A stretch of DNA of 21,651 nt, taken from assembly GCA_900754965.1 (NCBI GenBank), contig CAAEEO010000005.1, forward strand, positions 1 to 21,651. Reading direction: 5' to 3'. The notes below the pieces were generated by a model. That model saw only the letters and a program-made list of their open reading frames with translations. It ran no database searches and was not told the origin of the DNA. Shown one piece after another: positions 7,627 to 14,475 of this stretch. This DNA comes from an uncultured Oscillospiraceae bacterium. Its GTDB lineage: Bacteria > Bacillota > Clostridia > Oscillospirales > Oscillospiraceae. The position numbers and the translations under genes were made by a program. Every line of letters begins with the position of its first letter. Positions within the stretch are counted from its first letter, which is position 1.

Positions 7627-7938
7627 TCAATTTGTTTCGGTGCGGGCCTGCAGCAGTTCTTCTGCCTGCCGGGTCAAATCCCGCAGTCCCTCCAGCAGAG
7701 GGCGCAGTTCCGCCGCAGCCACCGTTTCCCCGGACTGGCTGCGTCCCAGCAGGTAATCCGCCGTCACGCCAAAATAGTCGCAGGCCCGGCACACGAACGC
7801 CAGTCCCGGCTCCCGGGCACCGTTTTCATAGTGGCTGAGCAGAGCCTGGCTGATTCCCAGATCCGCGGCCACTTCCCGCTGATTTTTCCCGGCCCGCCGG
7901 CGCAGCTCCGCCAGCGTTTTGCTAAATAGAGTCTGCAC
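7627..7938 (-). CDS. XRE-family helix-turn-helix transcriptional regulator
   Basis: 103-residue protein: an HTH_3/XRE DNA-binding domain at about residues 5-66 (LAELRRRAGKNQREVA, then LGISQALLSHYENG as the recognition region, then YFGVTADYLLG), followed by a short coiled C-terminal helix (LRPLLEGLRDLTRQAEELL) likely to dimerise it. It starts with GTG at 7938, preceded by AGGAGAGG. Its own promoter overlaps the inverted repeat TGTAAA-N5-TTTACA, suggesting autoregulation. It sits 31 bases ahead of lepA, so it may control lepA too. No toxin or phage gene accompanies it. The regulon is unknown. Confidence 0.9.
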   Translation of the reverse strand: MQTLFSKTLAELRRRAGKNQREVAADLGISQALLSHYENGAREPGLAFVCRACDYFGVTADYLLGRSQSGETVAAAELRPLLEGLRDLTRQAEELLQARTETN

Positions 7939-7970
7939 AGCCTATCCTCTCCTATCGGGCCGATGGACTG

Positions 7971-7999
7971 ATTTTATCAGACCTCCCGGCCTGTGTAAA
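7971..7999 (-). promoter_or_regulatory. Sigma-A promoter of the XRE-lepA unit
   Basis: Minus strand TTTACA (7994-7999), 17-bp spacer, TAAAAT (7971-7976). The -35 box lies immediately after the stop codon region of scfB, so this is an independent promoter rather than read-through only. Confidence 0.8.
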
Positions 8000-8010
8000 C
8001 TGTTTTTACA
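7994..8010. promoter_or_regulatory. Inverted-repeat operator candidate over the XRE gene -35 box
   Basis: TGTAAA (7994-7999) / TTTACA (8005-8010) separated by 5 bp. One arm is the -35 element itself and the other overlaps the scfB stop codon. Dimeric XRE repressors bind such dyads, so self-repression is a reasonable inference. Confidence 0.5.
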
Positions 8011-9373
8011 GCTGTTTTGCGATCTCCAGCATGATGGCGCATTCCATCCGTTTTTTGAACAGCTCACAGCCGTATTCATACACGCCGTTGACGCTGCCGG
8101 TGGCATGGTAAGCATTGGCAGCGCAGCCGCCGGCACAGTACAGCCGTGCCCAGCAGTCCTTGCACTCCGGATGGGAGTACACATTGCAGCTGCGGAACTG
8201 CTCCTGCGTTTCCGGTGCAGTCACGCCGTTCCAGATATCGCCCAGCTTGAATTTCTCCTCGCCCACGAACTGATGGCAGGGATACAGGTCGCCCCAGGGG
8301 GTGACCGCCATATATTCCGTGCCCGAACCGCAGCCGGACAGCCGTTTATAAATGCAGGGGCCGCCCTTCAGATCGATCATGTAGTGATAGAAGGTGAACG
8401 GTTTGCCCTCCTGCTGCCGCTCCAGCATCATATTGGCCAGTTTTTCGTACTGCTGGAACAGGATGGGCAGGTCTTCCTCCGTCAGCGCGCAGGGGTCGGA
8501 GGGGTCGCACACCACCGGCTCCATGCTCAGCCGGTCAAAGCCCAGGTCCAGCATGTGCTGCAGGTCTTCCGTGAAATCCGGATTGTGGTGGGTGTAGGTG
8601 CCGCGGATGTAATACTCCTTGTCCCCCCGCTTTTCCACGAACCGCTGGAAATTGGGCACGATGCGCTCGTAGCTGCCGTTTCCGGCGTAGTCCACCCGGA
8701 ACCGGTCGTTGACTTCCTTCCGTCCGTCCAGACTGAGCACTACATTGTTCATTTCCTTGTTCAGGAACTCGGTCACTTCGTCATCCAGCAGCACGCCGTT
8801 GGTGGTCAGGGTAAAGCGGAAATGCTTTCCGGTCTCCTCTTCCCGGCTGCGGGCATAGGCCACCAGCTGCTTGACCACCTCAAAGTTCATCAGCGGTTCT
8901 CCGCCGAAAAAGTCCACTTCCAGGTTGGTCCGATCTCCGGAATGGGCAATCAGGAACTCCAGCGCCTGTTTGCCCACTTCAAAGGACATCACAGCCCGGT
9001 CGCCGTGATACTCGCCCTGGCTGGCAAAGCAGTAGGAGCAGTTGAGATTGCAGGTGTGAGCCACATGCAGGCACAATGCCTTGATCACGGGACTCTGCTT
9101 CATCTTTCCGGCCAGGCCGGAGAAGGTGTCCTCCGCGAACAGCTTGCCCGCTGCTTTCAAACCGCCCACATCTTCCAGGCAGTTGCGGATTTCATGCTCG
9201 TCCACATCCGGCAGGTCGCCGTATTTTTCCAGCATGGCCTCGACGATTTCCTCTTCCGTATGATTTTCATACATGGCAATGACATCGTAAGCCACATCGT
9301 CCACCAGGTGGACCGCGCCGGAATTCACATCCAGCACAATGTTCAAGCCATTGAGTTTATATTGATGGATCAT
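8006..9373 (-). CDS. scfB: SCIFF peptide maturase, radical SAM thioether-forming
   Basis: 455-residue radical SAM enzyme that installs a Cys-derived thioether cross-link in the SCIFF peptide encoded next to it. Residues 1-80 form a PqqD/RRE-like precursor-recognition domain. The radical SAM cluster motif C108-NLN-C112-SY-C115 is followed by FFGGEP and TTNGVLL. The C-terminal SPASM region supplies Cys for auxiliary iron-sulfur clusters (GPCIYKRLSGCGSG, YPCH, then the CKDC..LYCAGGC block and a late GCELF). The length is typical of the family. The start at 9373 follows AAGGG weakly, consistent with lower translation than the precursor. It is separated from scfA by 73 bases holding an intrinsic terminator. 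Confidence 0.96.
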   Translation of the reverse strand: MIHQYKLNGLNIVLDVNSGAVHLVDDVAYDVIAMYENHTEEEIVEAMLEKYGDLPDVDEHEIRNCLEDVGGLKAAGKLFAEDTFSGLAGKMKQSPVIKALCLHVAHTCNLNCSYCFASQGEYHGDRAVMSFEVGKQALEFLIAHSGDRTNLEVDFFGGEPLMNFEVVKQLVAYARSREEETGKHFRFTLTTNGVLLDDEVTEFLNKEMNNVVLSLDGRKEVNDRFRVDYAGNGSYERIVPNFQRFVEKRGDKEYYIRGTYTHHNPDFTEDLQHMLDLGFDRLSMEPVVCDPSDPCALTEEDLPILFQQYEKLANMMLERQQEGKPFTFYHYMIDLKGGPCIYKRLSGCGSGTEYMAVTPWGDLYPCHQFVGEEKFKLGDIWNGVTAPETQEQFRSCNVYSHPECKDCWARLYCAGGCAANAYHATGSVNGVYEYGCELFKKRMECAIMLEIAKQL

Positions 9374-9395
9374 CTTTGTTTCCCTTCTTTTTTTG

Positions 9396-9432
9396 ATAGA
9401 AAAACCGCCTGTCCGGATCGAACAAGCGGTTT
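9396..9432 (-). terminator. Intercistronic intrinsic terminator between scfA and scfB
   Basis: On the minus strand a 14-bp stem (9419-9432 with 9402-9415, including two G-U pairs) closes a 3-base loop and is followed by TTTTTCTATC. It lies after the precursor stop and before the maturase start. Partial termination would give an excess of precursor over enzyme mRNA. Confidence 0.75.
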
Positions 9433-9446
9433 ACTGACAAGGCTGA

Positions 9447-9593
9447 TTAGTTTTCCTTGTTCTCGCACTTCTGGTTTGCAACACCGCAGGAGGTCTTGCA
9501 GGCAGACTGGCAGGAAGTCTGGCACTCGCCGCAGCCGCCGTGTGCGGCGCTCTTGCACAGATCGCGGGTCTCGATGGTTTTGATTCTGGTCAT
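9447..9593 (-). CDS. scfA: SCIFF precursor peptide (six cysteines in forty-five)
   Basis: 48-residue ribosomal peptide precursor starting MTRIKTIETRDL. Cysteines fall at positions 13, 21, 24, 28, 32, 36 and 43. The last six have the family spacing (CGECQTSC, QSACKTSC, NQKC), and C13 is an additional one. It is the substrate of the neighbouring radical SAM maturase, which in characterised systems links a Cys sulfur to a nearby backbone carbon. The residue after C36 is Gly37; characterised members, from memory, have Thr there. The start at 9593 follows GAGAGGT. It has its own strong promoter (9628-9656). The peptide's cellular role is unknown in any organism to my knowledge. No dedicated protease or exporter is adjacent. 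Confidence 0.95.
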   Translation of the reverse strand: MTRIKTIETRDLCKSAAHGGCGECQTSCQSACKTSCGVANQKCENKEN

Positions 9594-9627
9594 GTGGGAT
9601 ACCTCTCAATCAAAAAATTCTTCAAAT

Positions 9628-9656
9628 ATTATAACCTGTTTCCCCATGTCCGTCAA
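9628..9656 (-). promoter_or_regulatory. Strong sigma-A promoter of scfA
   Basis: Minus strand TTGACG (9651-9656), 17-bp spacer, perfect TATAAT (9628-9633). This is one of the best promoters in the window, in keeping with the very high expression expected for a peptide precursor. Confidence 0.85.
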
Positions 9657-9660
9657 GACC

Positions 9661-9689
9661 TTTCCAGTCCCGCTTTGATATGGTATAGT
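9661..9689 (+). promoter_or_regulatory. Promoter of the MBL-fold hydrolase gene
   Basis: TTTCCA (9661-9666), 17-bp spacer, and TATAGT (9684-9689) with a TGG extended -10. It lies back to back with the scfA promoter, the two -35 boxes being 4 bp apart. Confidence 0.6.
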
Positions 9690-9729
9690 AGATTTATTGA
9701 GATTTCGACCAAAAAAGGAGGCAGATCCC

Positions 9730-10533
9730 ATGCAGCTGACCATGCTGGGCACCGGCCATGCCCTGGTGACCCAATGCTATAACACCTGTTTCGTTCTGCG
9801 GGAGGGGAACCGGCAGTTTCTGGTAGACGGCGGAGGCGGCAACGGATTATTCAGCCAATTTCGCGCCGCCGGACTGGACTGGCGGGAAGTGAAAGAGATT
9901 TTCGTGACCCACAAGCACATCGACCACCTGTTGGGGATTTTATGGATGCTGCGGGTCATCTGCCACGGAATGAACCAGGAGACCTATCCCGACAGCGTGA
10001 CCGTTTATGCCCACGAGGAAGTGATCGGGCTGCTCCGGGCGATGGCCGGGAATCTGATTCGGGAACAGGAGACCCGCTTTTTGGGCAATCGGGTGGAACT
10101 TGTCACCGTGACAGACGGGGAGACCCGCACCGTTTTGGGCCGTCCCACCCAATTTTTTGATATCCACTCGGAAAAGACCAAACAGTTTGGATTTTCCATG
10201 ACCCTGGAGGGCGGCGGAAAACTCACCTGCTGCGGAGATGAACCCTGTCATCAGGCCGCCTATCCCTACGCCGCCCACAGCACCTGGCTGCTCCATGAGG
10301 CCTATTGCCTGCATCGGGAGGCCGACCAGTTCCGCCCCTATGAAAAACACCACTCCACCGTGCGGGATGCCTGCACCCTTGCCGAACAGCTGGGAGTGGA
10401 GAATCTTCTGCTGTATCACACGGAAGACCAGCACCTGTCGGAGCGAAAGGCGTTATACACCGCAGAGGGCCGGGAATTTTTCCACGGGAATCTGTATGTC
10501 CCCGATGATCTGGAAACCCTGACCATCCTCTAA
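9730..10533 (+). CDS. Metallo-beta-lactamase-fold hydrolase, RNase Z-like
   Basis: 267-residue MBL-fold metallohydrolase. The zinc-binding signature T-H61-K-H63-I-D65-H66 is intact, preceded by FLVDGGGGNGL (the first conserved acidic strand) and followed by TCCGDEPCH and a late LLLYHTED, consistent with the ribonuclease Z / YhfI-like branch. It should be a cytosolic hydrolase of a phosphodiester or other ester. Without the RNase Z exosite arm, true tRNA 3'-processing is not assured. The start at 9730 is set by AGGAGG at 9716-9721; the longer frame from 9697 lacks one. It is divergent from scfA and followed by a terminator. Substrate unknown. Confidence 0.88.
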   Translation: MQLTMLGTGHALVTQCYNTCFVLREGNRQFLVDGGGGNGLFSQFRAAGLDWREVKEIFVTHKHIDHLLGILWMLRVICHGMNQETYPDSVTVYAHEEVIGLLRAMAGNLIREQETRFLGNRVELVTVTDGETRTVLGRPTQFFDIHSEKTKQFGFSMTLEGGGKLTCCGDEPCHQAAYPYAAHSTWLLHEAYCLHREADQFRPYEKHHSTVRDACTLAEQLGVENLLLYHTEDQHLSERKALYTAEGREFFHGNLYVPDDLETLTIL

Positions 10534-10539
10534 AAATCA

Positions 10540-10572
10540 CAGTCCCCCGAGAACCTGTTTCCCGGGGGACTG
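10540..10572. terminator. Bidirectional terminator between convergent genes
   Basis: 10-bp stem CAGTCCCCCG (10540-10549) / CGGGGGACTG (10563-10572). It is followed by ATTTCTCTC on the plus strand and by TGATTTTTAG on the minus strand, so it serves both the MBL hydrolase gene and the decarboxylase gene. Confidence 0.7.
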
Positions 10573-10595
10573 ATTTCTCTCTTAATATAGTGGTG

Positions 10596-12002
10596 TCATC
10601 TCATCACCCGCAGCTGTCCTGCCGGTGTCTGCCGGGCAGTATGCAGCTCCACCCCTGCCCGGCGGCAGGTTTGGGCATAGGCTGCCAACTCCGGAGGAAT
10701 GCGTTCCCCCGGCGCAATCAAGGGGATTCCCGGCGGATAGGCCCACAGGAAATCGGCGGCGATCGCCCCGGCGCTCTCCTCCAGGGCGGTCAGCCGGAAC
10801 GGCCGTTCCACCGCCTCATACATGGGACAGCACGGCTCCGGCAGGGGCAGCAGCGGCACCCTTTCCGTCCTTCCCCCTGCGATCTCCCCATCGATCTTCC
10901 GCAAAGCCTGGGCAAAGCGCACCAGCCCCTCCGGTGTGTCCCCGGCGCCGGTCATGGCCACCACATAGTCCGCGGCCGCCATTTCCAGTTCAATCTGCTC
11001 CTCCCGCCGCAGCCGGTCCATCAGCGCCGGCCCGGTAAGCTCCGTCCCCAGGGTGGAAATCACCAGTTTGCTCTGATCCGCCAGCGGATGCCCCATCAGC
11101 GGCAGGGAAAGCCGTTTCAGTTCTCCAACCCCATTCCGAAAAGCCCGCAGCCCCTCGGTCCAAGAGCTGAACACCGCCTTACCGTTTTCCGAAAGCAGGC
11201 GCACACAGCCATCGATGGAGGCCATCAGCAGATAGGAGGGACTGGAAGTTTCAAACACGCTCAGCCAATGCCCCACCTCGGCCTCATCCACCCTGCCGGA
11301 ACACAAGTGGAGCAACCCGGTCTGGGTCAAACTGGGCAGGGTCTTATGCAGGCTCTGCACCACCAGATCCGCGCCAAGGGTCACGGCACTGGGGCCAAAT
11401 ACGGGAGAAATGCCCAAATGGGCGCCGTGCGCCTCGTCTACCAAAAGCAGCGCCCCATGGGCATGGGCAATATCTGCCAACGCCGCCACATCACTGGCCA
11501 CACCCTCGTAGGTGGGACTGGTCACCACCAACAGCTTGCTGTTGGGATGCGCTTGAAAGGCCGCCTCTGCTGCCTCCGGCGTCACCGGGCCGCAGAAAGA
11601 CTGTCCCGGCCACAGTCCGCTTTGCAGAAACTGGACCTCCAGGCGCCGGAGCATGGCGCCGTGGTAGACAGACCGATGACAATTCCGGGCCAGGATCACC
11701 TCTTCTCCCGGGCGGGCGGCGGAAAAGATTCCCGCCAGCAGTCCCGCTGTGCTCCCTCCAATCAGCCACCATGCCCGGCGGCTGCCCCAAAGCGCCGCCG
11801 CCTGCTCCATTCGCTCCGCCAGCGCCCCTTCCGGGTCATGCAGGTCGGAAAATCCGTGAATCTCTGTCAGATCCAGTCCTGCCCCCAGTGTGTTCAGATA
11901 AGGTGCCAGCGCCTTATTCCGCTTATGTCCGGGCATGTGCATGGGCAAAGCGTCCGTGCCGCAATACAGTTCCATCTGTTCCAAGAGTGTCGGCCTTTTC
12001 AT
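10596..12002 (-). CDS. PLP-dependent Orn/Lys/Arg decarboxylase family protein
   Basis: 468-residue fold-type I PLP enzyme of the short Gram-positive Orn/Lys/Arg decarboxylase group (YaaO/SpeA-like), expected to decarboxylate a basic amino acid to a polyamine precursor (cadaverine, putrescine or agmatine). The amino end has the family LPMHMPGHKRNK and DLTEIHGFSDLHDPEG. The cofactor pocket shows GGSTAG, DEAHGAH (Asp189, His192) and the Schiff-base lysine K220 in SLHKTL. It lacks the N-terminal response-regulator-like domain of the large inducible enzymes. The start at 12002 follows GGAGG at 12010-12014; the frame extends further upstream only across the promoter and pta leader. It is divergent from pta. 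Substrate unassigned. Confidence 0.9.
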   Translation of the reverse strand: MKRPTLLEQMELYCGTDALPMHMPGHKRNKALAPYLNTLGAGLDLTEIHGFSDLHDPEGALAERMEQAAALWGSRRAWWLIGGSTAGLLAGIFSAARPGEEVILARNCHRSVYHGAMLRRLEVQFLQSGLWPGQSFCGPVTPEAAEAAFQAHPNSKLLVVTSPTYEGVASDVAALADIAHAHGALLLVDEAHGAHLGISPVFGPSAVTLGADLVVQSLHKTLPSLTQTGLLHLCSGRVDEAEVGHWLSVFETSSPSYLLMASIDGCVRLLSENGKAVFSSWTEGLRAFRNGVGELKRLSLPLMGHPLADQSKLVISTLGTELTGPALMDRLRREEQIELEMAAADYVVAMTGAGDTPEGLVRFAQALRKIDGEIAGGRTERVPLLPLPEPCCPMYEAVERPFRLTALEESAGAIAADFLWAYPPGIPLIAPGERIPPELAAYAQTCRRAGVELHTARQTPAGQLRVMR

Positions 12003-12036
12003 GCAATTTCCTCCGAAGAACCGATTTTTTAGGGAT

Positions 12037-12065
12037 ATTATAGTGTGTCCCGGGGAAAAAGGCAA
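12037..12065 (-). promoter_or_regulatory. Promoter of the decarboxylase gene
   Basis: Minus strand TTGCCT (12060-12065), 17-bp spacer, perfect TATAAT (12037-12042). Transcription starts about 28 bases before the start codon. Confidence 0.75.
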
Positions 12066-12074
12066 GAAATGTAC

Positions 12075-12103
12075 TTGCATTGACCGGGTATGGGTGCTAA
12101 AAT
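12075..12103 (+). promoter_or_regulatory. Promoter of pta
   Basis: TTGCAT (12075-12080), 17-bp spacer, TAAAAT (12098-12103). Back to back with the decarboxylase promoter; the -35 boxes are separated by 9 bp, so one bound regulator could affect both. Confidence 0.75.
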
Positions 12104-12122
12104 ATTTAGTTGAAAGAAAAAA

Positions 12123-12136
12123 CCGGCAATTGCCGG
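12123..12136 (+). promoter_or_regulatory. 14-bp palindrome in the pta leader
   Basis: CCGGCAATTGCCGG is perfectly self-complementary and lies about 13 bases downstream of the predicted transcription start, before the ribosome site. It could be a repressor operator or a short RNA hairpin protecting the 5' end. Confidence 0.4.
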
Positions 12137-12159
12137 AATTGATCTGGAGGAATACAAAA

Positions 12160-13158
12160 ATGTTTGAAAATCTTGTTGAAATTCTGAAAAAGAACCCCCG
12201 CAAGATCGTATACACCGAAGGCGCTGACGCCCGGATTCTGGAGTCCGCCGCCCGCCTGAAAAAAGACGGTTTCCTGACCCCCGTGCTGGTGGGCAATGTG
12301 GAAGAAGTCAAGGCTGCTGCCGCCAAGGGCGGATTTGACATCGAGGGCCTGGAGATTCTGGACCCCCTGACCTACGAAGGCATGGACGAAATGGTGGAGA
12401 CCATGGTCGCTCTGCGTAAGGGCAAGATGACCGCTGAGGACTGCCGCAAGAGCCTGAGCAAGGGCAACTACTTCGGCACCATGCTGGTGAAGATGGGCAA
12501 AGCCGACTGCCTGCTGGGCGGCGCTACCTACTCCACCGCTGACACCGTCCGTCCCGCTCTGCAGCTGATCAAGACCAAGCCCGGCAACACCCTGGTGTCC
12601 TCCTGCTTTATCATGGTCCGCGGCGAGGAAATGCTGGCCATGGGCGACTGCGCCATCAACATCTCCTACGAGGACAAGCTGGATAAAGAAGGCAATGTGA
12701 CCCAGACCGCTGCCGAGCAGCTGGCTGAGGTCGCCATCGAGACCGAAAAGACCGCCAAGATCTTCGGCATGGACCCCAAAGTCGCTATGCTGTCTTACTC
12801 CACCCACGGTTCCGGCAAGGGCGCTGCTGTGGACATGGTCCGCACCGCTACCGAGCTGGTGAAAGAGAAGTGCCCCGACATGAAGATCGACGGCGAGATG
12901 CAGTTTGACGCTGCCGTTTCCCCCACCGTTGGCCAGCTGAAGTTCCCCGGCTCCCCCGTGGCAGGCTACGCCAACACCTTCATCTTCCCCGAGATTCAGT
13001 CCGGCAACATCGGCTACAAGATCGCACAGCGTCTGGGCGGTTTCGCCGCTTACGGTCCTGTTCTGCAGGGTCTGAACGCTCCCATCAACGACCTGAGCCG
13101 CGGCTGCGACGCTGAGGAAGTTTACCAGATGTCCATCATCACCGCCGCTCTGGCATAA
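12160..13158 (+). CDS. pta: Phosphate acetyltransferase
   Basis: 332-residue cytosolic enzyme of the short Pta class: acetyl-CoA + phosphate to acetyl phosphate + CoA, the first step of ATP-yielding acetate formation. Typical sequence includes IVYTEGADARILESAARL at the amino end, the central GKADCLLGGATYSTADTVRPALQ, and the C-terminal FPGSPVAGYANTFIFPEIQSGNIGYKIAQRLGG with GLNAPINDLSRGC. Length and motifs match fermentative Clostridia. The start at 12160 follows TGGAGG; the longer frame upstream runs through the promoter. Codon use is strongly biased toward preferred codons, consistent with high expression. The usual partner acetate kinase gene is not adjacent. It is followed by a strong terminator. 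Confidence 0.97.
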   Translation: MFENLVEILKKNPRKIVYTEGADARILESAARLKKDGFLTPVLVGNVEEVKAAAAKGGFDIEGLEILDPLTYEGMDEMVETMVALRKGKMTAEDCRKSLSKGNYFGTMLVKMGKADCLLGGATYSTADTVRPALQLIKTKPGNTLVSSCFIMVRGEEMLAMGDCAINISYEDKLDKEGNVTQTAAEQLAEVAIETEKTAKIFGMDPKVAMLSYSTHGSGKGAAVDMVRTATELVKEKCPDMKIDGEMQFDAAVSPTVGQLKFPGSPVAGYANTFIFPEIQSGNIGYKIAQRLGGFAAYGPVLQGLNAPINDLSRGCDAEEVYQMSIITAALA

Positions 13159-13174
13159 GTTTTTCAAACACCAT

Positions 13175-13214
13175 CGCCCGAAACCGTCTGTTCGACTGTT
13201 TCGGGCGGTTTTTT
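13175..13214 (+). terminator. Intrinsic terminator of pta
   Basis: 10-bp stem CGCCCGAAAC (13175-13184) / GTTTCGGGCG (13198-13207), then G and TTTTTT. Classical. Confidence 0.9.
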
Positions 13215-13249
13215 GTGCCCATTTTCCCTATCCGTCCGTTTTTTCCGCC

Positions 13250-13265
13250 TTCACAAAATTGTGAA
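13250..13265. promoter_or_regulatory. Dyad upstream of the TrpX-type gene promoter
   Basis: TTCACAA-AA-TTGTGAA, 7-bp arms with a 2-bp centre, ending 18 bp before the -35 box. The placement suits an activator or an upstream operator. The half-sites face the opposite way to Crp/Rex-type TGTGA..TCACA dyads, so no known family is assigned. Confidence 0.45.
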
Positions 13266-13283
13266 AAAATTTTCTCCCGTCTG

Positions 13284-13312
13284 TTGACTTTGAGGATTTA
13301 AAGTGATATACT
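13284..13312 (+). promoter_or_regulatory. Promoter of the TrpXYZ-type operon
   Basis: TTGACT (13284-13289), 17-bp spacer, TATACT (13307-13312). Transcription should start near 13319, giving only about 50 bases of leader, too short for a T-box or any large riboswitch. Confidence 0.8.
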
Positions 13313-13368
13313 CCTAAACAATCAAAGCACTCCCCATCGGGAAAATGAGAGAACAGGAGAGAGAAATT

Positions 13369-14346
13369 ATGAAAAAGAAATTGATCGCACTGTCCTGTGC
13401 AGCTACAATGATGCTGTCTCTGGCCGCCTGCGGCAACGACCCCGCACAGGATGACCCCCAGGAAAAAACCCCCTACACCGTTGGCATCTGCCAGCTGGCA
13501 CCCCATGTGGCTCTGGATGCCGCCACCCTGGGATTCCGGGACGCACTGGTGGAAGCATTTGGGGAGGATATCAACATTGAGGAACAGAACGCCGCCGGCG
13601 ACAGCAACACCTGCAGCACCATTATCAACGGGTTCGTCGCCAACGATGTGGATCTGATCCTGGCCAACGCCACCCCCGCATTGCAGGCTGCCGCCTCCGC
13701 CACCGGCGATATCCCCGTTCTGGGCACCGCCGTCACGGAATATGGCGTGGCTCTTGGCATTGAAAACTTCTCCGGCACCGTGGGAACCAATGTGTCCGGT
13801 ACCTCCGACCTGGCGCCGCTGGATCAGCAGGCTGCCATGATTCAGGAATGGTGCCCGGATGCGGAAACCGTAGGTCTGCTATACTGCTCTGCCGAGCCCA
13901 ACAGCCAGTATCAGGTGGATACCGTCCAGAAAGCGCTGGAAGATCTGGGATATACCTGCACCCAGTATCCCTTCTCCGATACCAACGACCTGGCCTCTGT
14001 GACCCAGAATGCCGCTGACAACAGCGACGTGCTCTATATCCCCACAGACAATACCGCCGCCAACAATACCGGCATCATCGACAACATTTGCCATGGCAAG
14101 CTGCCCGTGTTCACCGGTGAAGAGGGCATCTGCGCCGGATGCGGCGTGGCCACCCTGTCCATCGACTACTACGATCTGGGTGTCACCACCGGCCAAATGG
14201 CTGTGAAGATCCTGAAAGGCGAGGCCGAAGTGTCTGAAATGCCCATCGAATACGCGCCTCAGTTCACCAAGAAATACAATACAGCCGCCTGTGAGGCTCT
14301 GGGCCTGACCGTTCCGGAGGGGTACGAGGCCATCACCGCCGAGTAA
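13369..14346 (+). CDS. ABC transporter substrate-binding lipoprotein, TrpX type
   Basis: 325-residue extracellular binding lipoprotein (ABC_sub_bind, PF04392 type) that would deliver ligand to the permease and ATPase encoded next. The lipoprotein signal occupies residues 1-21 (MKKK, hydrophobic core, LAAC with Cys21). The mature part starts YTVGICQLAPHVALDAATLGFRDAL, the family signature, with NATPALQAA, VGLLYC and a late GVTTGQMAVKILKGE. The start at 13369 follows AGGAGAG; an upstream in-frame ATG at 13345 would put extra charged residues before the signal and is disfavoured. Related systems are predicted tryptophan/tyrosine importers, often under T-box control, but no T-box is present here, so the ligand is uncertain. 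Confidence 0.92.
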   Translation: MKKKLIALSCAATMMLSLAACGNDPAQDDPQEKTPYTVGICQLAPHVALDAATLGFRDALVEAFGEDINIEEQNAAGDSNTCSTIINGFVANDVDLILANATPALQAAASATGDIPVLGTAVTEYGVALGIENFSGTVGTNVSGTSDLAPLDQQAAMIQEWCPDAETVGLLYCSAEPNSQYQVDTVQKALEDLGYTCTQYPFSDTNDLASVTQNAADNSDVLYIPTDNTAANNTGIIDNICHGKLPVFTGEEGICAGCGVATLSIDYYDLGVTTGQMAVKILKGEAEVSEMPIEYAPQFTKKYNTAACEALGLTVPEGYEAITAE

Positions 14347-14373
14347 GTCTCCCCGCGCAGCCCCCTAAATGAA

Positions 14374-14410
14374 AAACAGCGGAAATGGGACATTCCTTTT
14401 TCCGCTGTTT
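14374..14410 (+). promoter_or_regulatory. Intercistronic hairpin between binding protein and permease genes
   Basis: Perfect 12-bp stem AAACAGCGGAAA (14374-14385) / TTTCCGCTGTTT (14399-14410) with a 13-base loop, followed by CCTGTTG with no T-run beyond the stem. Such hairpins after a binding-protein gene commonly protect its 3' end or partially terminate, giving more binding protein than permease. Confidence 0.6.
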
Positions 14411-14475
14411 CCTGTTGTACTGTCACGAATTTTGCAGGGTCTAACCCCTGCGCATCGATTGGAGGATAAAAACCG

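Noticed and set aside
5079..7838. Very long plus-strand open frame across the phosphoribosyltransferase, tadA and lepA
   Set aside because: It runs through two real genes in another frame and antisense to lepA, with no start signal and no family resemblance.
7919..9583. Plus-strand open frame opposite scfB
   Set aside because: Antisense shadow of the radical SAM gene; His/Leu/Gln-rich and unlike any protein family.
9370..9609. 79-codon minus-strand frame overlapping the SCIFF precursor
   Set aside because: It is a different reading frame from the precursor, runs through the terminator hairpin and lacks the cysteine pattern; the 48-residue frame at 9447-9593 is the real gene.
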